The notes: a model not told the origin generated them from the letters alone. A DNA stretch of 64,000 nucleotides from Streptomyces deccanensis (GCF_022385335.1 NZ_CP092431.1:1116001-1180000); one strand, 5' to 3'; counted from the stretch's first letter, positions 8,419 through 16,691 are shown. Made by a program: numbers and translations.

Positions 8419-9930
8419 CTACCAGTCGAAGTCGAAGTAGTCCGGCTGCGTCTGCACGTTGAGCTCACTCTGGTGGACCCACTTGGCCGGGTCCGTCCGG
8501 CGGTCGTTGATCTTCAGGACGTCGAAGCCCTTCACCATGTCGTTCGAGTAGATGTGGCCGTTGTAGTAGTACGCCGACCAGGTACCGCCGCCCACCAGGG
8601 TGGTGGTGGAGATCGGGCCGCGCTCGAAGTACGCGATCTCCTTGGGCTTGGTGGAGTCGGTGAAGTCCCAGACGGAGACACCGCCCTGGTACCACGCCTG
8701 GACCATGATGTCCTTGCCCTTGACCGGGATCAGCGAGCCGTTGTGGGCGACGCAGTTCTCGGTGTCGGCCTGGTGACGCGGGATCTTGTAGTAGCTCTTG
8801 AAGACGAGCTGGCGCTTGTCCCCCTTGCCGACGATGTCGTAGATGCCGTCGGCGCCGCGGTTCGGGCCGATCGCCTCGTTGCAGGTGGCCGCGCCACCGC
8901 CGCCCAACTCGTCGGTGAAGACGACCTTGTTCGCTTTCTGGTTGAAGGTGGCCGAGTGCCAGAACGCGAAGTTCACGTTGTCCTGGACCTGGTCGATGAC
9001 CTTCGGGTTCTCCGGGTCCTTGATGGAGAACAGGATGCCGTCGCCCATGCACGCGCCGGCCGCGAGGTCCTTCGACGGCAGCACCGTGATGTCGTGGCAG
9101 CCGGTGGTCTTGGAGACGCCGGGGTTCGTGGGTGAACCCGGGTTGCCGCCACCGTCCGGGCCCTCACCGGGGAACAGGACCGGGAAGCCCACCACGGCCG
9201 CCTTCTCCGGGGACTTGCGGGGCACCTTGATGATCGTGATGCCGTCGTGCGGCGGCTGGCAGTCGGGGAACGAGGCGTTCGGCGAGTACGAGGAGACGTA
9301 GACGTAGACGTTCCTGCGCTCGGGCACCAGCGTGTGGGTGTGCGAACCGCAGGCCGTCTCCACGGCGGCGACGTACTTCGGGTTCGCCTTGTCGCTGATG
9401 TCGAAGATCTTCACGCCCTCCCACGACGACTTCTCGGTCGCGGGCTGCGTCGTGCTGTTGCAGGAGTTGTCGCTGCGCGAGGAGTCGGTGGACAGGAAGA
9501 GCAGGTTCCCGGAGACGGAGATGTCGTTCTGCGAGCCCGGGCAGAGGACCTGGGCGACCGTCTTCGGCGCCTTCGGGTTGCTGATGTCGAAGACACGGAA
9601 ACCGTCGTAGTTGCCGGCGAAGGCGTACCTGCCCTGGAAGGCGAGGTCCGAGTTGGTGCCCGGCAGCGCGTCCTTGGGGATGTTGGCCAGATGCTGGATG
9701 TTGGCGGAATGGACGATCTCGTCCTGGCCGGGGATCTCGCCGGCGGCTATCGCTTCGCGCGCCTCGGCGGCGTCACTCTTGGAGACCTTCTCCCGCACGG
9801 CGGGCGAGTCCCCCGGGTCGGGGGTCGCGGCCGCCGGTCCGGCGGTGAGCAACGCGGCCAGGAGGCCGGCCGCAGTCGCGGCGACCCCCAGACGTCTGCG
9901 CCGCGTCCGAAGGTTGTTCAACAGGGTCAC
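8419..9930 (-). CDS. Secreted LVIVD-repeat beta-propeller protein
   Basis: A 503-residue exported protein. The N-terminus has an RTRRRR basic region, a hydrophobic core and an AAA-type cleavage site near residue 36. The mature part contains repeated blade motifs such as FRVFDISNPKAPKTV, VKIFDISDKANPKYV and VSVWDFTDSTKPKEI, the LVIVD-type consensus, implying a propeller. Histidines and cysteines occur in CGSHTHTLV and CVAHNGSL. It starts at the GTG at 9930 behind GGGAGGAC. It diverges from the DUF305 lipoprotein gene, a pairing that suggests a shared extracytoplasmic role, perhaps with metal. The biochemical function is unknown. Confidence 0.83.
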   Translation of the reverse strand: MTLLNNLRTRRRRLGVAATAAGLLAALLTAGPAAATPDPGDSPAVREKVSKSDAAEAREAIAAGEIPGQDEIVHSANIQHLANIPKDALPGTNSDLAFQGRYAFAGNYDGFRVFDISNPKAPKTVAQVLCPGSQNDISVSGNLLFLSTDSSRSDNSCNSTTQPATEKSSWEGVKIFDISDKANPKYVAAVETACGSHTHTLVPERRNVYVYVSSYSPNASFPDCQPPHDGITIIKVPRKSPEKAAVVGFPVLFPGEGPDGGGNPGSPTNPGVSKTTGCHDITVLPSKDLAAGACMGDGILFSIKDPENPKVIDQVQDNVNFAFWHSATFNQKANKVVFTDELGGGGAATCNEAIGPNRGADGIYDIVGKGDKRQLVFKSYYKIPRHQADTENCVAHNGSLIPVKGKDIMVQAWYQGGVSVWDFTDSTKPKEIAYFERGPISTTTLVGGGTWSAYYYNGHIYSNDMVKGFDVLKINDRRTDPAKWVHQSELNVQTQPDYFDFDW

Positions 9931-10124
9931 TGTGTCCTCCCTTGTGGCCGTTCGCGGTTGAACGGTTCGAGCACCTCCGCAGTATCGTCTTCATCATGCA
10001 CAGATCAACAGACGGCAATGTACTTGTAACGAACAAATTTGATCACCAGCATGCGAAAGCGTGTTAGGAACGTTCGTCAACACTCACGAGGTGTACGCCC
10101 GTTGCTGTGTCCCAGGAGGTCACT

Positions 10125-10790
10125 GTGCTCGTTCGCCGCACATCCCGCGCGCCGCTGGTCACGGCCTCGCTGACGGCCGCTCTACTGGCGCTCGTGGGCT
10201 GCGAGTCGGGGTCCGAGGCGGCTCCCGACGGCGGTTCGGACAGGTCGAGCGGGCCGGCGGTGATCGCGCCCGGAAAACCCGGTGAGACCGCTCAAACACT
10301 TTCGCCGGAAGAAGTCGAGAAGCAGCGAGCGGAGGACGACTCTCCGAATTCCGCGGACTACGACTACGCGCGCATGATGATCCTGCACCACACCCAGGCC
10401 CTGGAGATGACCGAACTCGCCCCCGACCACGCGAAGTCGACCCAGGTGAAGCGGATCGCCGAGCGCATCTCGGCCGCCCAGAAGCCCGAGATCGAGGCCA
10501 TGGAGGGCTGGCTGAAGGCCCACGACGGTGACGAGCGCGACACGTCGCACGACCACGAGGAGATGCCCGGCATGGCGACCGGGGCACAACTGAAGGAACT
10601 CGGCACGCTCGACGGGGAGAAGTTCGACCAGCTGTTCCTGAAGCTGATGATCACCCATCACGAGGGGGCGATCACCATGGCCACGGACGTCAAGGCACAG
10701 GGCAACAACATCCTGATCGAGGAGATGGCCGACGACGTGATCGCTCAGCAGACCACGGAGATCAGCAGGATGCGCGACCTGACGCGGTAA
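10125..10790 (+). CDS. DUF305 lipoprotein (CopM-like metal-binding)
   Basis: A 221-residue lipoprotein with the lipobox LVGC near residue 25. Two copies of a Met/His motif, MMILHHTQALEM and LMITHHEGAITM, mark the duplicated ferritin-like four-helix DUF305 fold. The cyanobacterial relative CopM binds copper, so periplasmic-side copper binding is plausible. The region between the halves is rich in H, D, E and M. I start at the GTG at 10125, after AGGAGGT at 10114-10120, although the spacing is only four bases. The GTG at 10107 is an alternative. Confidence 0.82.
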   Translation: MLVRRTSRAPLVTASLTAALLALVGCESGSEAAPDGGSDRSSGPAVIAPGKPGETAQTLSPEEVEKQRAEDDSPNSADYDYARMMILHHTQALEMTELAPDHAKSTQVKRIAERISAAQKPEIEAMEGWLKAHDGDERDTSHDHEEMPGMATGAQLKELGTLDGEKFDQLFLKLMITHHEGAITMATDVKAQGNNILIEEMADDVIAQQTTEISRMRDLTR

Positions 10791-10812
10791 CCGACCGGCC
10801 CCGCCGGGCCCC

Positions 10813-10854
10813 GGGGTCCGGGGTCCGGGGTCCGGGGTCCGGGGTCCGGGGTCC
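10813..10854. repeat. Six perfect GGGGTCC heptamers
   Basis: Six head-to-tail copies of the 7-base unit GGGGTCC fill 10813-10854, between the convergent DUF305 and DUF6214 genes. It is a slippage-prone minisatellite and likely length-variable between strains. Confidence 0.9.
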
Positions 10855-10858
10855 CAGC

Positions 10859-11389
10859 TCAGCGGCGGGCGTGACGGGGGCCGAGGAGGCCCTCGTCGCG
10901 CGCGCCTGCGATCAGCCGGAGCGCCTTGCGGCGGCTGTGACCGGTCGCGCACATCACCGCGAGGACCGGGTCGTAGCCGCACCGCTGCGCCGCGAGGTAC
11001 TCCTCGGCCACCATGCGCCGCCCCTCCACACCGCGCGGCCACGCGGGCCGGGCCCGCCGCCCCGGCCCGTGCGAGGTCTGCGGCGGCTCCTCCTCGACGA
11101 GGTCCGGCGCGGTGCCGCACGCCGCGAACAGCGGCCCCTCGATCCAGTCGGCGAGCTCCGCCAGGTCGTCCAGGGACAGCGGCGGCTGCGCGCGTACGTC
11201 CTCCAGCGACAGCCGGCCCTCGCAGACCACGGCGAGGACCTCGACCCCGGCACCGTCGGGGAAGGAGAGCCGGGCGTTGTACCAGGCGGTGGCGCCGTCG
11301 TGCTCCTGCACTTCCCACGCGGGCCGCACGGACACCGCGCCGTCCTGCCAGTGGCGGTCGGAGAGATTGAGAAAAGATGCTTCCAGCAC
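10859..11389 (-). CDS. DUF6214 family protein
   Basis: A 176-residue soluble protein matching, from memory, the streptomycete DUF6214 family. WEVQEHDGATAWYNARLSF opens the domain, ADWIEGPLFAACG lies in the middle, and the C-terminus carries the helix-turn-helix-like EEYLAAQRCGYDPVLAVMCA with SRRKALRLI, which may bind nucleic acid. The start is uncertain. GTG at 11389 is the longest and has no good ribosome binding site. Internal GTGs near residues 19 and 21 are alternatives. It converges with the DUF305 gene and diverges from the permease gene. Confidence 0.72.
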   Translation of the reverse strand: MLEASFLNLSDRHWQDGAVSVRPAWEVQEHDGATAWYNARLSFPDGAGVEVLAVVCEGRLSLEDVRAQPPLSLDDLAELADWIEGPLFAACGTAPDLVEEEPPQTSHGPGRRARPAWPRGVEGRRMVAEEYLAAQRCGYDPVLAVMCATGHSRRKALRLIAGARDEGLLGPRHARR

Positions 11390-11561
11390 CCACGCAACGT
11401 AAACGCATGATCAGATTCTCTGCGCACAGCCACGCGTACCTGGGGCACGCGGCACCCCGACGGCGCAGCATCCCCACCCTCGCCGCAGCGCTCCGCCCCT
11501 GGCAAGGAGTGGCAACACAGCTGAAATCAACAAACTGTTCAAGTCGCCTAGGGTCTCGCCC

Positions 11562-12950
11562 ATGGCAACCACCACCCCCACCCACCCCGTGGACGACGTA
11601 CCCCCCACCCGCCATCTCCTCGCCTTCGGCCTGCAGCACGTCCTCGCGATGTACGCGGGCGCGGTCGCCGTCCCCCTGATCGTCGGCGGCGCCCTGCGGC
11701 TGCCGCCCGCCGACCTGGCTTATCTGATCACCGCCGATCTCCTCGTGTGCGGCATCGCGACCCTGATCCAGTGCGTCGGCGTCTGGCGTTTCGGTGTCCG
11801 GCTCCCGATCATGCAGGGCTGTACGTTCGCCGCCGTCTCCCCCATGGTGCTGATCGGCACCGAGGGCGGCGGCCTCCCCGCGATCTACGGCTCGGTGATC
11901 GTGGCCGGCCTGGCGATCATGCTGTTGGCCCCGGTGTTCGGCAGACTCCTCCGCTTCTTCCCGCCGCTCGTCACCGGCACCGTCATCCTGATCATCGGCC
12001 TCTCGCTGCTGCCGGTGGCCGGCAACTGGGCGGCCGGCGGGGTGGGCGCGTCGGACTTCGGCGCGCCGAAGAACCTCGCGCTGGCGGCGTTCGTGCTGCT
12101 CGTCGTGGTCGGCGTGCAGCGGTTCGCCCCGGTGTTCCTCAGCCGGATCGCGGTGCTGGTCGGCATCGTCGTGGGGCTCGCGGTCGCCGTTCCGCTGGGG
12201 TTCACGGACTTCGGCGCGGTCGGGGACGCCGACTGGCTGGGCATCAGCACGCCGTTCCACTTCGGGGCGCCCGCGTTCCACCTCTCCGCGATCCTGTCCA
12301 TGCTGGTGGTGGCCCTGGTGACGATGACCGAGACCACCGGTGACCTGATCGCGGTGGGCGAGCTGACGGGCCGTGAGGTGCGGCCCCGGTCCCTGACGGA
12401 CGGGCTGCGCGCGGACGGCTTCTCCACCGTCCTCGGCGGTGTCTTCAACACCTTCCCCTACACGGCGTACGCGCAGAACGTCGGCCTGGTCGGGATGACC
12501 CGGGTACGCAGTCGCTGGGTCGTCGCGGCGGCGGGCGGGATGCTCGTCCTGCTCGGTCTGCTGCCGAAGCTCGGCGCCGTGGTGGCCGCGATCCCGGCTC
12601 CGGTGCTCGGCGGCGCGGGCCTGGTGATGTTCGGCACCGTCGCCGCGAGCGGTCTGCGCACGCTCGCCCGGGTGGAGTTCCGGGGCAACGACAACCTGAC
12701 GGTCGTGGCCGTCTCGGTGGCCGTGGGACTGCTGCCGGTCGGGGTGCCGACGGTGTACGCGGAGTTCCCCGAGTGGTTCCGGACGGTGATGAACAGCGGT
12801 ATCAGCGCGGGGTGCCTGACGGCGATCACACTGAACCTGCTCTTCAACCACCGCCGGGCGAGGGCCGGTTCAGTCGACGCCGAGTCTGGCGGCCTCCCGG
12901 GCGGCGGCGTCGACGAGGGTGTCGAGGAGCCCCGGGGAGAGGCCCGCTAG
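11562..12950 (+). CDS. Nucleobase:cation symporter-2 family permease (uracil/xanthine type)
   Basis: A 462-residue transporter with about 14 hydrophobic segments. Family landmarks are FGLQHVLAMYAGAVAVPLIV in helix 1, LPIMQGCTFAAVSPM, and the signature helix TETTGDLIAVGELTGREV, where the TET replaces the usual acidic substrate-contact triad region, followed by FNTFPYTAYAQNVGLV. Related proteins import uracil, xanthine or urate by proton symport. The QNVGLV form favours xanthine/urate-type members. It starts with ATG at 11562 with only a weak ribosome binding site, so it may be translated from a very short leader. Confidence 0.86.
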   Translation: MATTTPTHPVDDVPPTRHLLAFGLQHVLAMYAGAVAVPLIVGGALRLPPADLAYLITADLLVCGIATLIQCVGVWRFGVRLPIMQGCTFAAVSPMVLIGTEGGGLPAIYGSVIVAGLAIMLLAPVFGRLLRFFPPLVTGTVILIIGLSLLPVAGNWAAGGVGASDFGAPKNLALAAFVLLVVVGVQRFAPVFLSRIAVLVGIVVGLAVAVPLGFTDFGAVGDADWLGISTPFHFGAPAFHLSAILSMLVVALVTMTETTGDLIAVGELTGREVRPRSLTDGLRADGFSTVLGGVFNTFPYTAYAQNVGLVGMTRVRSRWVVAAAGGMLVLLGLLPKLGAVVAAIPAPVLGGAGLVMFGTVAASGLRTLARVEFRGNDNLTVVAVSVAVGLLPVGVPTVYAEFPEWFRTVMNSGISAGCLTAITLNLLFNHRRARAGSVDAESGGLPGGGVDEGVEEPRGEAR

Positions 12951-13020
12951 GCGCCCCCGTGGACCGCCCGCCAGATGCTTCCCGTCGTCCTTCAGTGTCA
13001 CTTCAGCGACGCGTACGCCC

Positions 13021-13058
13021 GGTGGTTCAGCCTTCAACTGGTGGTTCAGCCTTCAACT
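13021..13058. repeat. Perfect 19-bp tandem direct repeat
   Basis: GGTGGTTCAGCCTTCAACT occurs twice with no spacer (13021-13039 and 13040-13058). It lies 116 bases upstream of the small secreted ORF and downstream of the permease. Its AT content is higher than the surroundings. It may be a repeated protein-binding site for the promoter of the following gene. A related TTCAG-containing stretch precedes it at about 12990-13003. Confidence 0.75.
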
Positions 13059-13174
13059 TGGAACCCCGTCCACGCATACGACCTTGCCCAAGCGAAACCG
13101 CCTCTTGACGTCACCTGGGACGAGGAGAAGTGTGGAAAAGAAGGTGCAATTCGACACAAATCAGGTGATGCACC

Positions 13175-13345
13175 ATGCAAGTCGCCCTTCGCAAGCGCAC
13201 CGCCATAGCCGTGTGCGGCTTCGCGCTCTGCGGCGCCCTCGCCGCACCCGCAGCCATCGAAGTGGTATCGGTCATCACCGATACCCAACAGACCCAGGTG
13301 GACGAAGCCGAGAGGAAGAAGCCGAAGAAGCCCCCGAGGCGCTAG
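13175..13345 (+). CDS. Small secreted protein, 56 codons, followed in frame by a coding-like extension
   Basis: ATG at 13175, eight bases after AGGTG, begins a 56-residue ORF. It has an RKR basic start, a hydrophobic core (TAIAVCGFALCGALAAPA) and a lysine/proline-rich tail (KKPKKPPRR), giving a typical Sec signal peptide with a short mature part. Most codons end in G or C, as in real genes here. It ends in TAG, unlike the TGA stops common around it. The same frame stays open and coding-like for 54 more codons (13346-13507) before TGA. I do not recognise the family. It could be a small secreted peptide, a nonsense-interrupted gene or a recoded one. Confidence 0.5.
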   Translation: MQVALRKRTAIAVCGFALCGALAAPAAIEVVSVITDTQQTQVDEAERKKPKKPPRR

Positions 13346-13510
13346 CAGATCCAGGGCATCGGCCCTGCGAACCTCACGTATCCGGTCGGTCCGCAGGGTC
13401 TCCCACCGCGCGGCGCGAACGCTCCCGGCCGGCAGCCGGTCGCGTCCAGCGCGCTCGCCTTCGACGAACGGCACCCCGTATTCAGCGAGTTGGCGGCGAC
13501 CGTGTCCTGA
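13346..13510 (+). pseudogene. In-frame coding-like segment beyond a TAG stop
   Basis: Directly after the TAG of the small secreted ORF, the same frame encodes 54 residues with high GC3, including NLTYPVGPQGLPPRG and LAFDERHPVFSELAATVS, and ends in TGA at 13508-13510. There is no ATG, GTG or TTG near its start with a ribosome binding site, so it is best read as the C-terminal half of the upstream ORF. Bases 13511-13574 hold nothing recognisable. Confidence 0.35.
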
Positions 13511-13574
13511 GCAGTACCACCGCTCGGTCCAGACGGAGTCGGGCCACCGGTACGGGTGTGCGCGCCCGTACGGG

Positions 13575-14939
13575 TCAGCCGTGCCGGAGCAGACGGGCCG
13601 GGACCGCTTCGGCCAGGATCCGGTATCCCTCCGGGTTGAGGTGCAGCCAGTCGCCGTCGTGGAGGCCGGGCAGGAGACGGCTCGGGTCGGCGGGGTCGCG
13701 GACCGCGCGGTCGAAGTCGATGACGGCGTCGAAGCGGCCGCTGGTGCGGATCCAGGTGTTGACGGCCTGCCGCGCGGCCTCGCGGTGCCCGGCGGCGTCG
13801 TCGTAGGGGGTGTTGCCGCCGAAGGGCAGCAGGGTCGCGCCGTACACGCGGATGCCACGGGCGTGGGCGCGGACGATGATCTGCTCGTAGGCGGCGACGA
13901 GATCGGCGGCGACGCGCTGCTGGGCTGCGGGGGTGGCCGCGGCGGTGCCCAGGTCGTTGACGCCCTCGAAGACGATCAGCTGCTCGACGGCGCTGTGGGC
14001 CAGGACGTCGCGGTCCAGCCGGGCGAGGGCGTTGGGCCCGAGGCCGTCGTTGAGGACCCGGTTGCCGCCGGCCGCCTGGTTGACCACGGCGATGTGCCGG
14101 GTGTCGGGCCGCTGCTGGAGCCGGTCGAAGAGCTGGTCGGGCCAACGGTCGTTGCCGTTGGTGGTGGAGCCCCGGCCGTCGGTGAGGGAGTCGCCGAGGA
14201 CGGCGATGGCGGTGGCGGCGGGCCGGGACAGCACCTCGACATCGCTGAGCAGATACCAGTGGTTGGTCGGGGTCGCGCCGGGCAGATCCGCGTCCTCGGT
14301 GTGGTCGCCGTGCAGCAGGTACGAGGTGGTGCGGGAACCGGGGTGCGAGGTGAGGGCGAGCGAGGCCTGACCCTCCGCCAGGTACGCCGTCACGGTCAGG
14401 TTGGTGCCCGGCCGCAGCGTGAAGTCCAGCGGGTCGGACACGACCTGGGCTCCCACCGGGACGGTCGTGGATCCGCCGCCGCCGAAGGTCACCGGACGCG
14501 ACGAGCCGGGTTCGATCGCGCCGACTCCCGCCCGGCCGCCCAGCGGAAGCGCCACCGTCACGGCGGTCAGGGGCAGCGCGCCGCCGCCGAAGGCGTTGGA
14601 GAAGCGCAGCCGGACGCGGTCGCCGCCGGTGGTGACGCGCACGGTCTGCCGCAGGGTGGTGTCCACCAGTACGGCGCGGTCCCCGGTGAACGGTGCCGGC
14701 GGCATGTTGCCCGGCTCGGTGAGCTGCGGCATCGCGGACCAGGTGTTCACCCAGCGCCGGGCGGCCGTCGCCGTGTCGCCGGCGCCGGTCCCGTCCGCCC
14801 GGTGCGCATCCCTGGCCAAGGCGACCAGGGCGGACGAAGCCACCACGAGGGCCAGGGCGAGCACACAGACGGCGAGCACGGTCGCGAACGGCGCCCTCCC
14901 GGACGGCCGGACGGGCTGGGGGCTGTCGATCGGGCGCAA
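13575..14939 (-). CDS. SGNH/GDSL-type hydrolase with N-terminal signal anchor
   Basis: A 454-residue exported esterase or lipase. A hydrophobic signal or anchor (VLAVCVLALALVVASSALVAL) follows a short basic start. An N-terminal jelly-roll-like region precedes the hydrolase domain, which has block I AVLGDSLTDG (catalytic Ser), block III VFEGVNDLG and block V DGDWLHLNPEGY (Asp and His). It resembles secreted rhamnogalacturonan-acetylesterase-like GDSL enzymes, which would fit the adjacent pectate lyases. I start at the TTG at 14939, eight bases after GAGAGG. The open frame to 15095 runs through repetitive DNA. Confidence 0.84.
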   Translation of the reverse strand: MRPIDSPQPVRPSGRAPFATVLAVCVLALALVVASSALVALARDAHRADGTGAGDTATAARRWVNTWSAMPQLTEPGNMPPAPFTGDRAVLVDTTLRQTVRVTTGGDRVRLRFSNAFGGGALPLTAVTVALPLGGRAGVGAIEPGSSRPVTFGGGGSTTVPVGAQVVSDPLDFTLRPGTNLTVTAYLAEGQASLALTSHPGSRTTSYLLHGDHTEDADLPGATPTNHWYLLSDVEVLSRPAATAIAVLGDSLTDGRGSTTNGNDRWPDQLFDRLQQRPDTRHIAVVNQAAGGNRVLNDGLGPNALARLDRDVLAHSAVEQLIVFEGVNDLGTAAATPAAQQRVAADLVAAYEQIIVRAHARGIRVYGATLLPFGGNTPYDDAAGHREAARQAVNTWIRTSGRFDAVIDFDRAVRDPADPSRLLPGLHDGDWLHLNPEGYRILAEAVPARLLRHG

Positions 14940-15015
14940 GGACGGTGCCTCTCTTCGGTTCGGGAGGGGTGCGGGTGGGCGGAGACCGTTGGGGCCGGGG
15001 TCAAGGCGCCGTGCC

Positions 15016-15041
15016 GACCGCCCCACCCGGGTGGGGCGGTC
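15016..15041. repeat. Perfect 26-bp palindrome
   Basis: GACCGCCCCACCC (15016-15028) is followed directly by its exact complement GGGTGGGGCGGTC (15029-15041). It lies 80 bases after the CE1 esterase stop and 77 bases before the SGNH start on the same strand. It may terminate the first transcript (stem with a CCGG turn) or act as an operator for the second. Confidence 0.75.
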
Positions 15042-15077
15042 GCTCAGCGGCCCACTCGGGTGGGGCGGTCGCTCAGC
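15028..15077. repeat. Two 21-bp direct repeats
   Basis: CGGGTGGGGCGGTCGCTCAGC occurs at 15028-15048 and again at 15057-15077. The first copy overlaps the right arm of the 26-bp palindrome. The second copy lacks the complete left arm. The arrangement suggests duplication of a hairpin or operator unit. Confidence 0.7.
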
Positions 15078-15120
15078 CGGCCGCCGGGCCGACACGGCCG
15101 CCCCGGCGGAACGGTGCGTG

Positions 15121-16446
15121 TCAACCCGTCGTGCACGCCGTTCCGTTGAGCGTGTACGACGACGGGGCCGCGCTGTTGCCGGTGTGGTTGGCCTGGTAGC
15201 CGATGCTGACGCTCGCGCCGGGCGCGATCGCGGCGTTGTACGTGGCGTTGGTCGCGGTCACGGCCCCGCTCGCCGGACTGTACGCAGCGCCCCAGCCGTT
15301 GGTGACGGTCTGTCCGGCGGGCAGGGTGAAGCCCAGCTTCCAGCCGTTCACCGCCGTCGTACCGGTGTTGGTGACGGTCACCGACGCGGTCAGCCCCGTG
15401 CTCCAGGCGTTGGTGGTGACGGTCACCTTGCAGGGCCCGGTCGGCGGCTGGGGCGCGGGACCGGAGCCGTTGAGGCCGAAGAAGGTGAGGACGCGCTCGC
15501 CCATGCCCCAGGCGTAGAGGTTGTGCCCGGTGCCCTGGAGGCTGATGGCCTCGACGGGGGCACGGTCACCGGTGCCGCCGTAGCGGGTGCGGGTCCAGTT
15601 GGACTGGGGCGAGTCGGTGGCGGCCGGCGTCTGGCCGACACCGTGGACCTGGGTCCACTGCTTGATCTCCTCGCCGAAGTTGGGGTAGCGCAGCACGTCG
15701 TCCGTGGTGCCGTGCCACAGCTGCATCCGGGGCCGGGGCCCGGTGTAGCCCGGGTAGGCACCGCGGACCAGGTCGCCCCAGGCCTGCGGGGTCCGGATGA
15801 TCGTGCCGTTCGCGCAGTCGCTGTTCCACTCGGAGCCGTTGGTGGTGGCGAAGCAGGCGAAGGGCACGCCCGCGAAGGCGGCGCCGGCGGCGAACACGTC
15901 GGGGTAGTCGCCGAGGAGGACGTTGGTCATCATCGCGCCGGAGGAGATGCCGGTGGCGAAGATCCGGTCGGTGTCGGCGTCGTAGGTGCGGACGGTCCAG
16001 TCGACCATGGACTTGATGCCCACGGGATCGCTGCCGCCGCCACGGGTCAGGGCCTGCGGGGAGGCGACGTCGAAGCACTTGCTGCTCCGGGTGACGGACG
16101 GGTACACGACGATGAACCCGTACTTGTCGGCGAGTTGGGCGTACTCGGTGCCGTTGTACATCGCCGGCCCCGAGCCGGTGCAGTAGTGCACGGCGACCAC
16201 GATCGCCGGGTTCGCGGTGACGCTCTCCGGGACGTACAGGTACATCTGCAGGTTGCTGGGGTTGGTGCCGAAGCCGGTGATCTCGGTGAGCGCCGCCCGG
16301 GGAGCGGCCTCGGCGTCGGCGTTCGCCGCGGCGGCCGCGGGTGTGGTCGGGAGCATGGCCGCGAACAACGCCACGAGCGCTCCCAGCAGTGCGACGAGCA
16401 CCGACCGGCGCTGTCCGCGCGGCCGGTCGTGGGGGGTGTGGGTCAC
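15121..16446 (-). CDS. Secreted CE1/PHB-depolymerase-type esterase with C-terminal CBM2
   Basis: A 441-residue secreted enzyme with a signal peptide ending near TTPAAAAA, then an alpha/beta hydrolase of the Esterase_phb/CE1 family. It has the nucleophile elbow GISSGAMM, an aspartate in LWHGTTDD and a histidine in LQGTGHNLYAW. After a short proline linker the last 100 residues form a family 2 carbohydrate-binding module (CKVTVTTNAWSTGLTASVTV, with W residues in NGWKLGF and NGWG). Binding of cellulose or xylan plus a CebR-like box upstream argue for an acetylxylan or feruloyl esterase role rather than polyhydroxybutyrate degradation. It starts with GTG at 16446, nine bases after AGGAAGG. Confidence 0.87.
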   Translation of the reverse strand: MTHTPHDRPRGQRRSVLVALLGALVALFAAMLPTTPAAAAANADAEAAPRAALTEITGFGTNPSNLQMYLYVPESVTANPAIVVAVHYCTGSGPAMYNGTEYAQLADKYGFIVVYPSVTRSSKCFDVASPQALTRGGGSDPVGIKSMVDWTVRTYDADTDRIFATGISSGAMMTNVLLGDYPDVFAAGAAFAGVPFACFATTNGSEWNSDCANGTIIRTPQAWGDLVRGAYPGYTGPRPRMQLWHGTTDDVLRYPNFGEEIKQWTQVHGVGQTPAATDSPQSNWTRTRYGGTGDRAPVEAISLQGTGHNLYAWGMGERVLTFFGLNGSGPAPQPPTGPCKVTVTTNAWSTGLTASVTVTNTGTTAVNGWKLGFTLPAGQTVTNGWGAAYSPASGAVTATNATYNAAIAPGASVSIGYQANHTGNSAAPSSYTLNGTACTTG

Positions 16447-16540
16447 GTCGTTGTGCCTTCCTGTGGCGGGGGCGGGTGCGACGGGGAGGGATCCGGGTCA
16501 GGACGGCGAGAAGGGCATCGTGACATGGACATGGAAGGCA

Positions 16541-16554
16541 TGGAAGCGCTCCCA
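16541..16554. promoter_or_regulatory. CebR-like operator
   Basis: TGGAAGCGCTCCCA matches the published CebR consensus TGGGAGCGCTCCCA at 13 of 14 positions. It lies 95 bases before the esterase start. A CGCTCCCA half-site follows at 16570-16577. Cellobiose-type induction of the CBM2 esterase is therefore likely. Regulation of the divergent pectate lyase is also possible. Confidence 0.68.
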
Positions 16555-16650
16555 CCCGTCGAAAGAATTCGCTCCCATCGAGCCTCCCGGGTCACCGTGC
16601 CCACGCGCCACGCACGGCCGACCGCCCCTACCTGGGGCGACGAACGTCTT

Positions 16651-16691
16651 TTGCGCAAAGCGTTGACTAGAAAGCGCTTGCCCCCTACGTT
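16651..16691 (+). promoter_or_regulatory. Pectate lyase promoter with LacI-type palindromes
   Basis: TTGACT (16663-16668) and TACGTT (16686-16691) are separated by 17 bases, a good housekeeping-type promoter reading toward the PL1 gene. The palindrome AAGCGCTT (16672-16679) lies in the spacer and TTGCGCAA (16651-16658) just upstream of the -35. AAGCGCTT-centred boxes are typical targets of LacI-family sugar repressors in Streptomyces. Confidence 0.6.

Noticed and set aside
10182..12851. 889-codon minus-strand frame over DUF305, DUF6214 and the permease
   Set aside because: It overlaps three well-supported genes, is full of H/R/D-rich shadow composition and has no recognisable domain.
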